Of a stretch of 64,000 nt of DNA, positions 11,591 through 23,990 are shown piece by piece; position 1 is the stretch's first letter; each line of letters begins with the position of its first letter. A program made the position numbers and the translations under genes. Under the pieces are notes generated by a model. It worked only from the letters and a program-made list of their open reading frames with translations, had not been told where the DNA came from and did no database searches. The stretch is from Dendrobium chrysotoxum (Eukaryota > Streptophyta > Magnoliopsida > Asparagales > Orchidaceae), in NCBI GenBank assembly GCA_019925795.1, contig CM034301.1, positions 47,517,783 through 47,581,782 of the forward strand. Reading direction: 5' to 3'.

Positions 11591-12302
11591 CTCCGCAAAT
11601 ATTATCAGTAGAGAATAATAATACTACTTGTTTTAAAAGTATTACATATCTTCAGTGTTGAGTGTTGTTTATCTCTTATTTTTATATCGTTTGTATCCCT
11701 AAGTTATCATAGGGACGTTTGGTGTTGCTCAATATTATGAAACTTTGTTCGTTTATATTATCTTCTTCTCTGAGAGAAAGTACAGTAATCATTTCACACA
11801 TACTATGAACTCTAACATTAAGATCCTTAATTCGAGAAGTATGCAATCTTCATTGCATCTCAATCACCGGATGATCAATCCCAGGGGGATTCGATCCAAC
11901 CTCTTCCATACAGGTTAAAATCATCAAATAACGCTTTGATTAATAACCTCAGAAAGGTCAAACATTCTTGGTGGGTGTCATATAGATCTTTAAATCCTTA
12001 ATCCAAGAAAGATGTATCTCGATCACTGGATAATTGATCTCAAGGAGAACCAATCTGACTTCTTACACACAGGTTAAAAGGTATTAAGAGTACTGTAACT
12101 AATGACCTCGAATAAATCAAGTGCTCCAAGACAACATTTTTTAAAAAAAAATCACCTAATTCAAATAAAAATACTAAAATATTCTCCACTAGTTAATTTG
12201 AGATAAAAACATTAATAACTCTTTATTAAATCATAAGAGATCACACATGTGTGGACAAACATCCTACACATAATAATCACTAAGAAAAATACTACTCAAC
12301 AT

Positions 12303-14017
12303 CTATAGACTCATCATCACTAGAAAAGGCCTGCCTTAGCTCGCTTTCAATCTCAGCTCCATTCAAATCTGAAGAAGGATCCTCAGAAGCCTGGCTAGTA
12401 GTTAGCCCATCAACTTTAACTCCGGCCTTACTCCCTTCAAGAAACCCCGGGTGAAGCCTTCATCCATGTACTGCTGCTCCAAAGCCTTCACCTCTACATT
12501 ATATATATGCTCACGAGCCTCCTGAAAGTGATCCTGGATGATGGTCTTGAAGTCTATAGACTTCTTAAAATCTTCGTTAATTCTCTAAGATTTAAACCAA
12601 ACAAAGCGGCCTCTTTCTCAGCTATAAGAGTCTGGGATTTCTTATTTTCAGCTTCAAGTACTGCTAACTTCTCTCCATATACTTTTTGATCCTTTAGAAG
12701 CTGTGTAATTATTTCTTGTGCCTCCACGAGTTCAATCTGAAGTTGATCTATCTGCTGATTTTTAAGAGAAGTAGCGGTCATGCTATTGGCCAATTCAGTT
12801 CTACAATCAGTTAATTCCACCTCTAGGTCCTTCACCTCTTTGGTCGTATGATTGTACTTCCGCTTGTACTCTCCTTAAATATATTTGACCTTCACAAATT
12901 CATCATTCCACTCATTTAAGGTCTGCGTAAACTTAACCTCAAACTCCATGCGGTGCGATAGCTGAAATAAGATAGAATGGTGCATGAGAGAGCATTCCAA
13001 TTGATGCACAAAAAGAAGTGTGAAAAATAAAGGAAAAAACTCTACTCACCAAGTCATTGGATTGCGACGTTCGAGGCACTGATGTTTCAACACATCCCCA
13101 GGAACATGCAACTTGGCGGGGGAAGAGTCAGGGGGAACCTGGCCAGTGCTCTTTGAAATTCCCTATAATTTCTTCTTCTTCTGTAAAGTTGGAGGATCGT
13201 CACTTTTTTGCTTAGAATGAACTTTTGAAGATGGGGTAGGTGGCTCGTGAACTTTAGAAGACTTCTTCAACATCTTTGCCTCTGACCTCCCAGCTTGAAT
13301 TGACAGCCCCACTTTGAATAGAAATACTTCTTCAATATATTTGATTAAGTAACGAACCTCAAATAAAAGATGTTTGACGTCAGGGATGTTAAAAATCCTC
13401 AAGATATCTTCTTCTCCGACATGCAAAGGGCCGGGTAGGTCCTTCATCCTTCCCCATTTCTCTATGAGACCCCAGTCATTTTTCACATAGAAAAATGCAT
13501 GGACCCAGCTCTTTAATTGGCCCCTGGCACATATGTCTAATCATTTGGACCTAAATGTTATGCGCCCCTGTGTATCCATAATGAATCGGCCCATTCGCAA
13601 AAGATACTCGGGTGTCAAAATGACTCCTCAATCTCTGAAGAATGCAATCAGCCCCATCGTCATCGACATAGCTCTATGCAAAAATTAGGCTAAACTTACT
13701 CCACACGTTATAGAGATATTGATCAGCTCAAGAGGAGGGGGAAATCGCAGCCTAGCTCGTAGACTAGACTCAGAAATGGCCAGATATCCTGGTGGAGGAA
13801 GACATGCCCGATTCGACCTTTTAGGAACCTTTGCCACGAAGTCATTAGGAAAATAATTTTTTTTGTAAAGGATGATCAGGGAATCACTCGTAACTGTGGA
13901 CGCAACATCATCCGATTTAGCTCCTTTACTAAACCCCCTCTCACCATCATTCTGGGCAGCAGGACATGAATCTCCTTTGGTCATCGGATCTCTCGAAGGA
14001 TGGTGATCGCCCATCAT
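12303..14017 (-). pseudogene. Antisense extra ORF (aORF) of the Tat element, with a candidate intron
   Basis: Minus-strand coding stretches run opposite to gag-pol. The first (14017-13685, from MMGDHHPSRD) is Ser/Pro-rich. The next (about 13680-13163) contains SWVHAFFYVKNDWGLIEKWG, the W..FFFV..W pattern of plant 'transposon protein' aORFs. The third (12835-12554) is a Glu/Lys/Leu-rich coiled coil (about 90 residues, e.g. IDQLQIELVEAQEIITQLL). Between the last two lie a GTGAGT donor (13049) and a TTATTTCAG acceptor (12962), defining an 88-bp candidate intron. Stops near 13163 and 12878 break the frame. Antisense ORFs are known in Tat and Ogre-type elements, but their function is unknown. Confidence 0.65.
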
Positions 14018-14182
14018 GACCCCTATATAAAAAGATGAGAAGAAAGTGGAGGAAATTTCTACTCAATGAGGGGCCCTAGGGCTGAACATGGGATACCCAT
14101 CTGAACAGAGCTAGGGGAAGGCCTCAGCTTGAGAAAGAAGAGAAGAGAGGGAGAGGTGTAAATTTTCATATCACAAAGGAGG

Positions 14183-14190
14183 TATTTATA
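14183..14190 (-). promoter_or_regulatory. TATA box for the antisense ORF
   Basis: On the minus strand the sequence reads TATAAATA, about 170 bp upstream of the antisense ATG at 14017. It sits inside the element, not in an LTR. This suggests the antisense ORF has or had its own promoter. Position and motif are the only evidence. Confidence 0.5.
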
Positions 14191-14488
14191 GTTACAAGAG
14201 GGGAAGATAAAGAGTTTTTCTAAAAATTTCTAAATAAATTTTAAATATAAATTTAGGAATTTTAAGAGACAAAATTTAATAATATAAGAATTCAAAAAGT
14301 CATTACATAAATTTCTGAAATTTTTGAGAATTTAAAAAGTCAGAACATATAATACAATAACTTAATTAATATTAAATACAATGTAACGCAGCTGTTACAA
14401 TAATAAAAGTTTCAGTTTTTTTTTTAAATCGGAGGCGGAAGGCTAAAGCATATAAACTGATACAATTTAATGATAGCTAAAATTATCA

Positions 14489-14515
14489 ATATATATATAT
14501 ATATATATATATATT
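14489..14515. repeat. (AT)n microsatellite
   Basis: An uninterrupted AT run of about 13 units in the non-coding region between the aORF promoter and the 3' LTR. Confidence 0.9.
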
Positions 14516-15159
14516 AGACGTACCAAATCAAAGTATATAATATCTAATAGTTTGCACGTTATGCTGATGAGTGGACTAATGGATTTAAAAGTCAGCTAAG
14601 CTTACAAAAGTCTCTAAAAACTTGAGGGGAGTTAAGGATCTCCCACCATTACATTATAAAATATATCAATTTAAATACAAGATTAAGTGTTTTAAATTTT
14701 AATTAAGAGAATATCACAAATTGAAAATTGATTTAAACTTTCTATTATAGTTGTGATATATAAATTATGACCAAAACTTATTATATATACCAGTTACAAG
14801 TAGGACCAATCCACATTGGTTTAATGATACATTTACATCAGAATCCACGCATTGATTTAGATATTAACAGATATTTAATATAGTATATTTTATATGATTA
14901 AATCATCCAATTATTAATATCATATAAACAAATAAGAGTTGAAAATAAATGCAAAATTTTATAAAACTTTATTTTTAAAATTTTGTATATATTAAAATTG
15001 ATAGTCAACTTATTGATAAATAATTTGTAAATTTGGACAAATTAATTATAAATTATATTTGTCATTTTTTGTTACTTGTACTGTCAAACATTTAAGAGAA
15101 AGTACAAATACATATTTTTGGACTTTGCAAGTTTCAAAATCCAAAAATAGAGGGGCAAC

Positions 15160-16167
15160 TGATACGTCACCAAAAAGTAGTCTCGATTAAGCACGAATCT
15201 TGAGGCAAAATCAAGTTGGAAACTTCAAAAATTAAATTGGAGACCATATGAATTCCAATTTCAGTAAATTTATAGTTGAACTAAGTGTCTCGGAAGCACG
15301 AACCCAACGACACCAAAATCGACCCAATCTGAGTCCAAATGAGTCCAAATCAAAGACTCGAAGCACTTTTAGAAGGATCAAACCACAGTTTGAGTTACCA
15401 AACGGTCTCCAATCGTGACATGCTTATATTTGAATCGAGAGGCTTGATGAGACAAATCCAACGAGCCCAAGATCACTAAATTCTGATATTATTAAGGCAT
15501 TCAAATGACCATTGAACAGTACATGATTGTAGGAATCAAGATCGGTCGTCCATCTGAGCCACTCCCAATTTACCCTTGATCTTTCACTTATTTACAAGCC
15601 ATGCCACTCAAGAGTTCTATAAATAGAACCTCATTTCCTCTTGAAAGGGGGGATTGAAGCCAAGAGAGAAGAATGAAGAAAACTCTAGCCGCCCAGCTCC
15701 TCCTCGACCACTGCCGGAGTTCTGCCGCACTACCGTCGGGCTCTACTGCACCACCGCCGGACCACCAAGGGATGCTGAAGTTTTGTCAAACCACCACCAG
15801 ACCATCAAAGGATGACGAGATGCCACCCGAAGCCAGAGTGTCCCCTGACGCCGAAGTGCCACTACCAGACTACCGCCTAACACTGGAATGCTGCTGGACC
15901 ACTACCTGATGTTGGAGCGACGCTGGACTTCTGTGAAACTTTTAGTTGACATTTATAAATTGGTCATCTTCAAGGATGAGTCAGACAATTATACTTTAAT
16001 CAAATTCTAGTGGAATCATTTTCAACTGGGCTAGGCCCCGTGGTTTTTTCCTTTCCTGGGTTTTCCACGTAAAAAATATTGTGTTATCTATGTGTGTGCT
16101 AGATATTTATACAACGCTAAGACATATAATTATAACTCTATCGCTGCATATATTCTAGCCTGTAACA
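15160..16167 (+). repeat. 3' LTR of the Tat element
   Basis: It starts TGATACGTCACC directly after the purine tract, has a TATA box at 15618-15626 (TATAAATAG), and ends TGTAACA. The body aligns with the 5' LTR along its whole length, with scattered differences. Confidence 0.88.
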
Positions 16168-17639
16168 AAAACCATTGAATCTAATGGCCCGATTAATTTT
16201 CTCTTGTTCCTATTCTATTGTCTAGCGGATTTACGAAGTTCGAGCGAGAGTAATGCACAATTTGTATCAAACCTGAGCAAGATTTATGCCATATCCTTAT
16301 TAAATAAGGATTATGTAGGATCTAAACAAAACCTGTGCAGAATTTTGTTAACAGGATCTAGAAAACTGTTAGATCTCAGAGCAATCGAACCCTCATTTTC
16401 TTCCTTTTGTCAGCGGGATTTAGCCAGAGAGATTCATGGGAGAGAAATAAAAAACTACCTTCGAAATGAGCAAATCTCAGTTGCATTCATCACTTCTAAT
16501 CCAGTAGAGGAAAGGGCGTGAGGTCGTAACTTCCGATTCAGCGGATAGGGGAGTCGTGGCTTCGGACTCGGCGAGAAGAGATCACTAAACTGCTGTGACT
16601 TCTGCTCCCTACACAGGCAACATCGTCGACGGTCCAAACGGGCTGCTTGGAGTCGGGCAAGAGGGTTGCGGATGGAGTTTGGGTTGTCTGGAGCGGGTAG
16701 TGAAAGTTTTGGAGAGGTTTCTAGTATGGGAAAAATCTGATTGCTAGTATGTGTGAGAGTATAAAGGGGTCGAGGGCTTGAATGGCAAAATTGAAAGCCT
16801 GAACCGCATCTCGTGTTAATGATGAGATTGATTGCCTTTCAGACTTCCAGGACAAGCGATCGCAAGGATCGCGGCTGAAGGACCTACGACCGTCGTGTGA
16901 AGTTCATCGGAGTTCGTGGCCGGACGTCCTGCTTACAGCGAGGTAATAAATTCATTTGATTTGTTTATTTCAGATTCCTAATTTTGATTTTGATTTGATT
17001 TTTTTTATAAATAATAATTATTATTGAAATAATAATAATAATTATTAAGATAGCATAATCCAAAATTTTGTCAATTTTGCTTTGATTTTTGTGCCAATTC
17101 CTCAAAATTCATGCAGGATTTGTGATGATTTACGCACGTAATTTTCTTTGAGCAAAATTATAGTCCCTTTTAAATAATTTTGACGTTCTGAACACAACGG
17201 CACAGTCCGTTTTGCATTTAGACGTCATTTGGGTGACACCGCGCGTTATCTTCGGGTGTCGACCACCGGTTCTTATCGATCGCACTCGATTCGACTGCGA
17301 GGGGCTTCGACCTAAGGGAATTTGACGTTCTGGTAGCTACAGTGCAATCCGTTCGACAATTGGACATCATTTTACCCTTCAAATGATGAGTTGTGTCAAC
17401 ATGCACATCACTTTTGTCATCAATTTTGCTCTTTTTGCACATAATTTGATATATAGGTCAACAGAAGTAGCTACCTATGAACCATCAACTTGTGAAAAAA
17501 AACATAAAAATGTGTTTTTAGGAGAAAGTATAATATTTTTGTGTTTTGGCTTAAAAATGCTATGGACACTGAAGTAAAGTAGAATGAATAGACATGCATA
17601 GATTTATAACTGTTGGGTGTTTGAAAAAATGATTTGCCT
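16168..17639. other. Unclassified sequence, probably LTR-derived
   Basis: A plus-strand TATAAAG at 16760-16766 is followed by a GC-richer 'exon-like' stretch ending at a donor-like GCGAG|GTAATA (16940), as seen in some plant LTR leaders. At 17176-17240 and 17320-17390 an imperfect direct repeat begins TTTGACGTTCTG. No protein domain is recognised. Wording shared with 1651-2420 suggests a common retroelement origin. Confidence 0.35.
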
Positions 17640-18880
17640 TACAAGATGCAAAATAAATCTAAATTAAATCTCTTTGGGAAAATCAGGAATTAAATTTAAA
17701 TTTTAATTCTAGAGTCGAACAGATCATTAGGGATAATATACCGCCTTGGAAGGAGGAGATAAAATCTTCTAACAGGTTTAGACACACAAACCTGTTAGGT
17801 TTTTTTTCGTATTTGTGTGTCGATTTATACACGGAGGAAAAGCAGACTAGATCATATACACAGGTTTATAGGCTAAGATAAATCGACACACAAATGTGAA
17901 AAAAAATTAGGAAAAGCAGGCAAGATCCTATACGCAAGCAAAAAAAATCAAACATTAATAAATATAATTAATTCCTTAAAATAATGTCCGTAAGCAAATG
18001 CCCATTTATTACAACCCAGAATTATAGAATTTAAAAGTAGCCGGACAAGACTAACCATAAACCCAGATTCTAATCCTAAGATAGGTGCAAGTAGACTTTG
18101 AGTGGGATACTCTTCTATCTTCAATTCTTCGATCTTCTCCTCTTCAAACTCTTTGGATTCATTATACCTGGGTACCCAAATGGAAAAGAAAACTCTACCC
18201 CCGAAGGAGAGGTTATTCTTCCCACATTGGATAGTGGAGTGATCCGAAATTGAGCTTCCAAATGGAAAAGGACTATCCCCTGAGGGGTATCCTTTCCTCT
18301 TTGAGATTCAATTTTGGGTCTAAGTATCCTAAACTCAAAGATACTTTTACAACTCTTAACTTTTAAATGAATCACATTGATATAAAAATAAAAAAATATA
18401 GACATTCTTGTAAGGTTATCCTAAGCATTTAAATATTAAATCAATCCCAAATAGTTATATAACAATGAAATTAAATACTCAATCCAGTCACACTTGGCCA
18501 TATTCTTATTTATTTGGGGGCTAAGTAAGTTGAAGCACCTGTAGCATTTATATAATTACTAATTTTTTTAGCCCTCTTTTATTGCCCTACACGAGCATGG
18601 CCACTTGCAAAAAACTCAGTGAGTAACCAGAATGATCCTGACCTAAGAGTAAACTATCGCACATCATATCAATTCATAGAGTACAGTAAAAGTAAATAAA
18701 CACTCACATCAAACATTTAAATTATAATATGCAATGAAATCTCAAAAAATCCGGCACATAGCAGTAAAGTAAACACTAGCCTAGCCTAGCCTAGAGTTAG
18801 TTATCCTAACAAACCATCTAAAGTATGTGTAGAAGGTCGTGTGACTAGAGTAGATCCTAAATTGGGTTGTTTGTTGAAGT
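17640..18880 (-). repeat. Decayed LTR-like sequence, probably Del/Tekay type, minus orientation
   Basis: Reversed, 18585-18640 reads like the ACTCACTGAGTTTTTTGCAAG stretch found in the 3' half of many plant Del/Tekay LTRs. At 18777-18793 'ctagc' is repeated tandemly. The longest frame here (18405-18121, 94 codons) has no recognisable domain and is judged to be chance. Confidence 0.35.
17771..17906. repeat. Two hairpin-forming inverted repeats
   Basis: A perfect 9-bp inverted repeat, AACAGGTTT (17771-17779) with AAACCTGTT (17788-17796), has an 8-bp loop. Directly after it, 29-bp arms at 17800-17828 and 17878-17906 pair with two mismatches around a 49-bp loop; the arm core is TTTGTGTGTCGATTTAT. 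This could be the scar of a small foldback element. Confidence 0.7.
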
Positions 18881-19082
18881 CTTTTAATATTTGAGTTTGT
18901 TAAAGGTTAAAGGAAAGATTTATATTTGAAGTTAAGTATTAATGTGTTAAAGCTTAACTTAGGATATATTTTAAGGATTGATTGATTGAGTTAGTTTAAT
19001 TAGTTAAAAATTAAAGGATTAATGAATTTTATTAATTTATTTGATGGATGATTTTAAAGATTAAATTCATTTATATTTTTGA

Positions 19083-19355
19083 TCAACTGGTTCGTGACGT
19101 TGTGTCACTAGGCTTGATCGAGTAACCAAGCCTCCTTAGGACACATAGCCCCGTAGTCCGGAGTAATTCATCCTAAAAACTTGGTTGATGTAATTGAATT
19201 AAGAATTTTAGTTTAGCTAAATAATTAAAAGTAATTTAATTTTGATATTTTATACTCCATTGAATCCATTCGTGACGTTGTGCCACCATGCTCGAGGAAC
19301 TAGGCCTCATTAGGACACGTAGCCCCACAGCTCGGAGTAGTTCATCCTAAAAAAT
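19083..19355 (+). repeat. Direct duplication with 178-bp spacing
   Basis: 'ttcgtgacgttgtg...taggacac.tagcccc...cggagta.ttcatcctaaaa' occurs at 19091-19180 and again at 19269-19355. The copies differ at many positions, so the duplication is old. Confidence 0.75.
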
Positions 19356-21769
19356 TCATCTTTTGAGTGGTTGTTGTGTATTCGGATGTTAGCTAAAGAT
19401 TTTATTAATCAAAATAGAGTTTTTTGAAAATTTAATTAATTATTGAATTTTTAGAATTATTTAATTGCATTAATTAAGGGGTTAAAAGTTAACTTTTTAA
19501 ATTAAAATTAATTTTGAAGATTTTATATTTTTAATAAATATTAGACCTTAGGATGAGTAGTTAGACTGTCAATTTGCTTAATTTAAAGTTTTTTATAAAA
19601 AGTTATAATTTTTTAAGTTTGGACCTGAATTTGAACAACGGTTGACCAGAAAGTTGATTTTTTGACTTTGACTTAATTTTAGAGGTTTAACATTTTTAGA
19701 AAGTATTAGATTTTAATTAGAATTGAATGTCTTTGAGTTTGATGGAATTAGATTTTTTTTAGAATTAATTATGATTTTTTGAAATATGGATATTTTTGGG
19801 AATTTCTAAAATCGCCTAATTAAGGAGATTTTTAGATTTTGATCCAAATCAGTCCCAAATCTCTTGGAATCACCCCTAACGCTCAAAAATAACCCAAGGG
19901 AATGTTTTCAAGCATTTAGATATTTTTTAGAATTTTTAAATATTTTTAATTAATTAATTGAATTAATTATTAATTTTTATCAAAAATTAAATTAAGATTG
20001 AATTAAAGGTTACCTGATAGGACTTTTATTTTTTATGGGTTTAGGGTTCAATTGGAATTAATTAGATACCTTAAATAGAATTTTAGGGTTTAAATTGAAT
20101 TATTAGTGAATTAATTAGGGTTCTAGGTCAAATCTAATGGGGGATTTTGGGGTTCCTAATTAGTGGGTCGAATGGGTCCCAAATCCTGTGAATTTTGGAC
20201 CATGAGATCAACTGATCTCAAGGTCCAAACCCTTTGAATTTGGGCTCAATTGGACCTCTTTAAGGTGGCTAACCAAGCCACCCAAGGTAACCTCTAGGTA
20301 ATCATAGAAAATTCCTAGGTTACTACCCTAAGTTAGATTTGGGTGCAATCAGTGGCTTTGAACTCCTTAGACTAAGCAAAATTAACACATCAAAAATCAA
20401 ATCCTAATTCTCATTAAAAAGATTATAGAGGCAATTTGAAATTAAGGGTCAAACATGACCCTTAATTCTAAATTGACCAAATGATGCCATTACACAATTC
20501 AAACAAGGGGAATAAAATTTGGACATGTTAGAGCCATGTCCAAGTTCAATCCCCCAAGGTCTCAAGCCATGGTGACACATAGTTAGACATTTAAACAGAA
20601 ATTAACATTAACTCAGAACTAATTGGGGCTTGGAACCATAGGGCTTTTGAAGATATCCCTCTCTTTCCAATGAGCCTAAGAACACCTAAATTGGCCAAGT
20701 GGATTGGGAGATATGCATTTTAAAAGTTTTCCATAATTTTTAGAATTAATTAACCTGGAATTAAACAGGCAGCGCCACTTTTACAAGCGGACACATTCTG
20801 ATTGGTCAGCCAATCATTGACGTTGATTGTGTTACCGCAGGATCGATCATGGTCATTGGATCGTCGATCAGAAGGATGAGATCAATTTGGCTCCAGAACC
20901 ATGGGATTCAATCTGGGCCGTTGATTGAGATCAACGGCCAGGGTTATGTCTTCAACCTCCCACTAGTGCCCGAGACCGTAGGGCTTTTTTTACATGATCC
21001 GAGAGATCCCACCGGCAGATTTTAACTAAAATTCATGGGAAGGATCAGGAGACCACAAACCATCAATCCAATGATCAGATTTTGGTACGTTGATGGTTTG
21101 TTTCACACTTGACTAACGCTACCTAACTAGGAGCTCAAGATCAAAATCTCACCGTGGAGAATGCCCCAACGAATGGCTTTTTCTCTTGGGAAGCTTGAGT
21201 GGATGAAGGGGAATACTTCTCCTTTAGACGTCTCGGTCAGAGGATCACCAGAAGTAGGGCTTCAAGTGGAGGGCAGAGAGCTTTCACTAGAGTTCACTAG
21301 AGATGGTGGCTAGGAACGGCTAAGAAGCTAGGGAATGGGAGGGAATTTCTCTAGGAGCTTTAGAGAGTGATTTCGAAAGGCTGGATATGAATGAGGGGGA
21401 CTAGGTCAAGGCACCCTATTCGAATGCCCTCTGTGAGCTTGGACGGTGGGGATGTGGCAGGTGGACGGCCTGATGGATCCCATGTGGTAGGGGATATCAT
21501 CCCAGAGGTTCGTGAGCTCGAAGCCAGTGAGCCCAGGCTATGAAAGCTATTGGGTGGAACTTGAGGATGGGGGGACCATCGAAGGTGAATTCTCATTCAT
21601 TTCGGCCGCCACCAGCCAGGGGCTGGGTCGGGCTGAGCTGAAAAGGCATCTAGAGGTTTGATGAGCTCAAGGGTGAGCTCAATTAGGCAAGAGGCAACCC
21701 AATTCATCTAAACGGTTCAGGTTGACCCAAACCTGTACTCAATCCAGGTCAAGCCAGGTGGCGAGCTTG

Positions 21770-22225
21770 ATGGGGAAGATAGGTTGGGTCAAGGAGCACC
21801 CAATGCAAGTGGCAATTGGGTTTGAATCGCTCTGAGGTGGGAGATGGCTTGGGTCAAGGTGGTTTTAACCACTTTGGGCTAGCCTAGAGGTTGACCCAAG
21901 TCAACCCAAGGGCTGGGCTAACAGGGGTAGGTGCCTTGGGTCTAGGACTATCCAATAGAAGTGCTAATTGGGTTTAATCGAGCTTAGGTTGAGAAATGGC
22001 TCAACCCAAGGTGATTTTGGATACTTTGGGTTAGCCTAATTCCTAACCCAAGTTGACCCAAGGGTTGGGTTAATAAGGGAAGGTGTATTGGGCCAAGGGG
22101 AACCCAATGTAACCTGTGGTTTGATCCAATTGGGGTAGGGTTAGAACTTAGCTCAAGGGAGACCCCTCTTTGGACACTTGGGTCAATCCAAGTGGCTAAC
22201 CCAAGTTGGCCCAAGGCTTGGGTCC
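21770..22225 (+). repeat. Tandem repeat, period about 155-160 bp, three copies
   Basis: The landmark TTGACCCAAG (or TTGGCCCAAG) lies at 21891, 22053 and 22206. Each unit also carries an 'attgggtttaatcg' block and a 'ctttgggttagcc' block. The motif pair 'gggtcaa/ttgaccc' makes the region rich in short inverted repeats. Confidence 0.7.
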
Positions 22226-23990
22226 TCAAGAGGGGTCTCTTGATAACCCAATGGGTCACCCCATGGGTTTTAATGGGTTTGGAGAATTATTGGTCAAAAG
22301 ATATGAAAGGGTTGAAAGCTTATGTATTTTTGGTCATACTTAGTTAACTTGGTCAACCAAATTGACTTAGGGCCAAGGGTTGAGTTCATTGAGTTTAAAT
22401 GGACTATATGAACTCAATGGAAGAGATTTCACCTCAAGGGGAGGTCATTTGGTTTAAAATGGGTGTTTGAACCCTTAAGGGTCACTTTGGTCAACCCTAG
22501 TTGACTTGGTAAACCAGGTAAAACTAAAGTGGGGGTTTGGGTCCAATATATTCCTAAGGGCATTTAGGATCCATTGGGGTAGGTTTTGAGGGTTGATATG
22601 GGAAAGTCATGTTAAATTTTAGGAAAAAGACCAAAAACCCCCTTAAAGGGCATTTTGGTCATTTTGACCCTTAGTCAACACCGGGTCAGACTGGATCTAG
22701 TAAAGTGTAGGTTATTGGTAAAAAAATCATAACAAAGGTCATGGATATGGTTGGAAGGTTTGGGAGGGGTCCCAAGGTCAAATTTCACTAGATGATATGT
22801 CCAGTGGCATAGGCTATAAATATTTGAAGGTTTTGCAGCCTTTGCAAATCAACCTGGTTTCTGGGGTTAGAGTCCTTCAAATGAGCTCAAATTTGGAGGT
22901 TGGTACTAGAGACATGTCATATCAACATGTAATTAATAGACCATGAATCAGATGCCAATTGACTAGGTTTAAGGTGATCGTAAAAAAATTACCCATAAAG
23001 GATTTCAGGACCTGGGTCCTTAACCCTGAGGTTTGATTTGGAATGCTAGATTTGAATTGGATTTGGGAGTCGAATGGCTGGACTTGGCTCATCCACATCA
23101 ATGAAAGTCAATTGGATGATTGAGATTGATTGGATGTGGTTTAAAAGTTAACTAAAGGTTTAGATTGAAAGTTTAAAATCAAAGGATGAATCAGGATTGA
23201 TTAGGATCTTTATGATTGACAAGTGGGCAACTGTCAATCCTAGGATCATTAAGCAAGAGTTTAGGTAGGCCGTGAAGACCTCATACAAAAATGAGGTCAA
23301 TAATAACATATCCGCTGTGTTATTATTGGCATGAGAGTAGGAATGACAGAACAAGTTGATTCTTTATATGACCATCAATCATTTGTTATGAGTTGCAAGT
23401 TATATTGCTTTTATTGATTTCTATTGCTCATATGAAATGACGTTGTTTATATTAATTGCCACTTTTTCATACTAATTACATGATTATGTTGCTTGGATTG
23501 AATGGTTATATGCATTCTCCTACTATTATCTTGCATTTATTATAGCTGTAGGTTATGCTAACCTACTAAATTGTTAGCTCACTATGTGATTTTTATATAT
23601 TTTTTAGGAAGAGGTGAGGACCTAGTGGCGTGAGGCTAAATAGGGTTTCCAAGTTTTTATTTTATTTTATGTATTTTAGTTTTATTATTTTGTAATTTGG
23701 AGTGATAGGAGGTAGATTAATGTTATAGAACTAGTCTCTGGTTATTATATATAAATTTTGAGGAATGAATATAAAACTATTTTGATGCATATAATTTATG
23801 GTTACTTTTATTAGATTTATTTGTATAAATAGAAATTAGTAGTTCTAGTAAATTAAATTAAAGAGAAAAGAGGTAATTCTTTCAAAATTAGATCTTGAGA
23901 TGTCATACAAGTTAAATTTATTATATGTGAATGAGATTGGTATATTGCATGGAGTTTCAAAGGTTATTTTGATCAAGATGAAAGATTTAC

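Larger units (their letters stand above)
6481..16167 (+). mobile_element. Tat-lineage Ty3/gypsy LTR retrotransposon with decayed coding capacity
   Basis: Two LTRs of about 1 kb (6481-7497, 15160-16167) start TGATACGTCACC and end GTAACA. They flank gag, RT/RNase H, a second archaeal-type RNase H, integrase and an antisense ORF, the order typical of the plant Tat lineage. A primer-binding-like GTTTGGTGCCATCTATGGGA follows the 5' LTR. A purine tract (AGAGGGGCAAC) precedes the 3' LTR. Flanking 5-mers are GAAAC and AAAAC, a one-mismatch target duplication. Many stops and frameshifts break every ORF. Gag runs almost directly into RT, so the zinc knuckle and protease appear deleted. The stretch 11591-12302 has no supported gene; 14220-15159 is AT-rich non-coding. 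Such an element could not move on its own. Confidence 0.9.
18881..23990 (+). repeat. Long decayed LTR-like region, probably Del/Tekay chromovirus
   Basis: The last part (about 23560-23990) reads TTGTTAGCTCACTATGTG, then GAGGTGAGGACCTAGTGGCG, then a T-rich tail, which is the layout of a Del/Tekay LTR 3' end. Upstream are internal duplications (19083-19355, 21770-22225) and no protein domain. The boundaries are uncertain and more than one nested copy may be present. ORFs such as 21596-21360 and 22259-21984 on the minus strand look like chance frames in GC-richer repeats. Confidence 0.4.

Noticed and set aside
17218..17577. Overlapping frames of 64-74 codons on both strands
   Set aside because: No domain, no promoter or splice support; within probable LTR-derived sequence.
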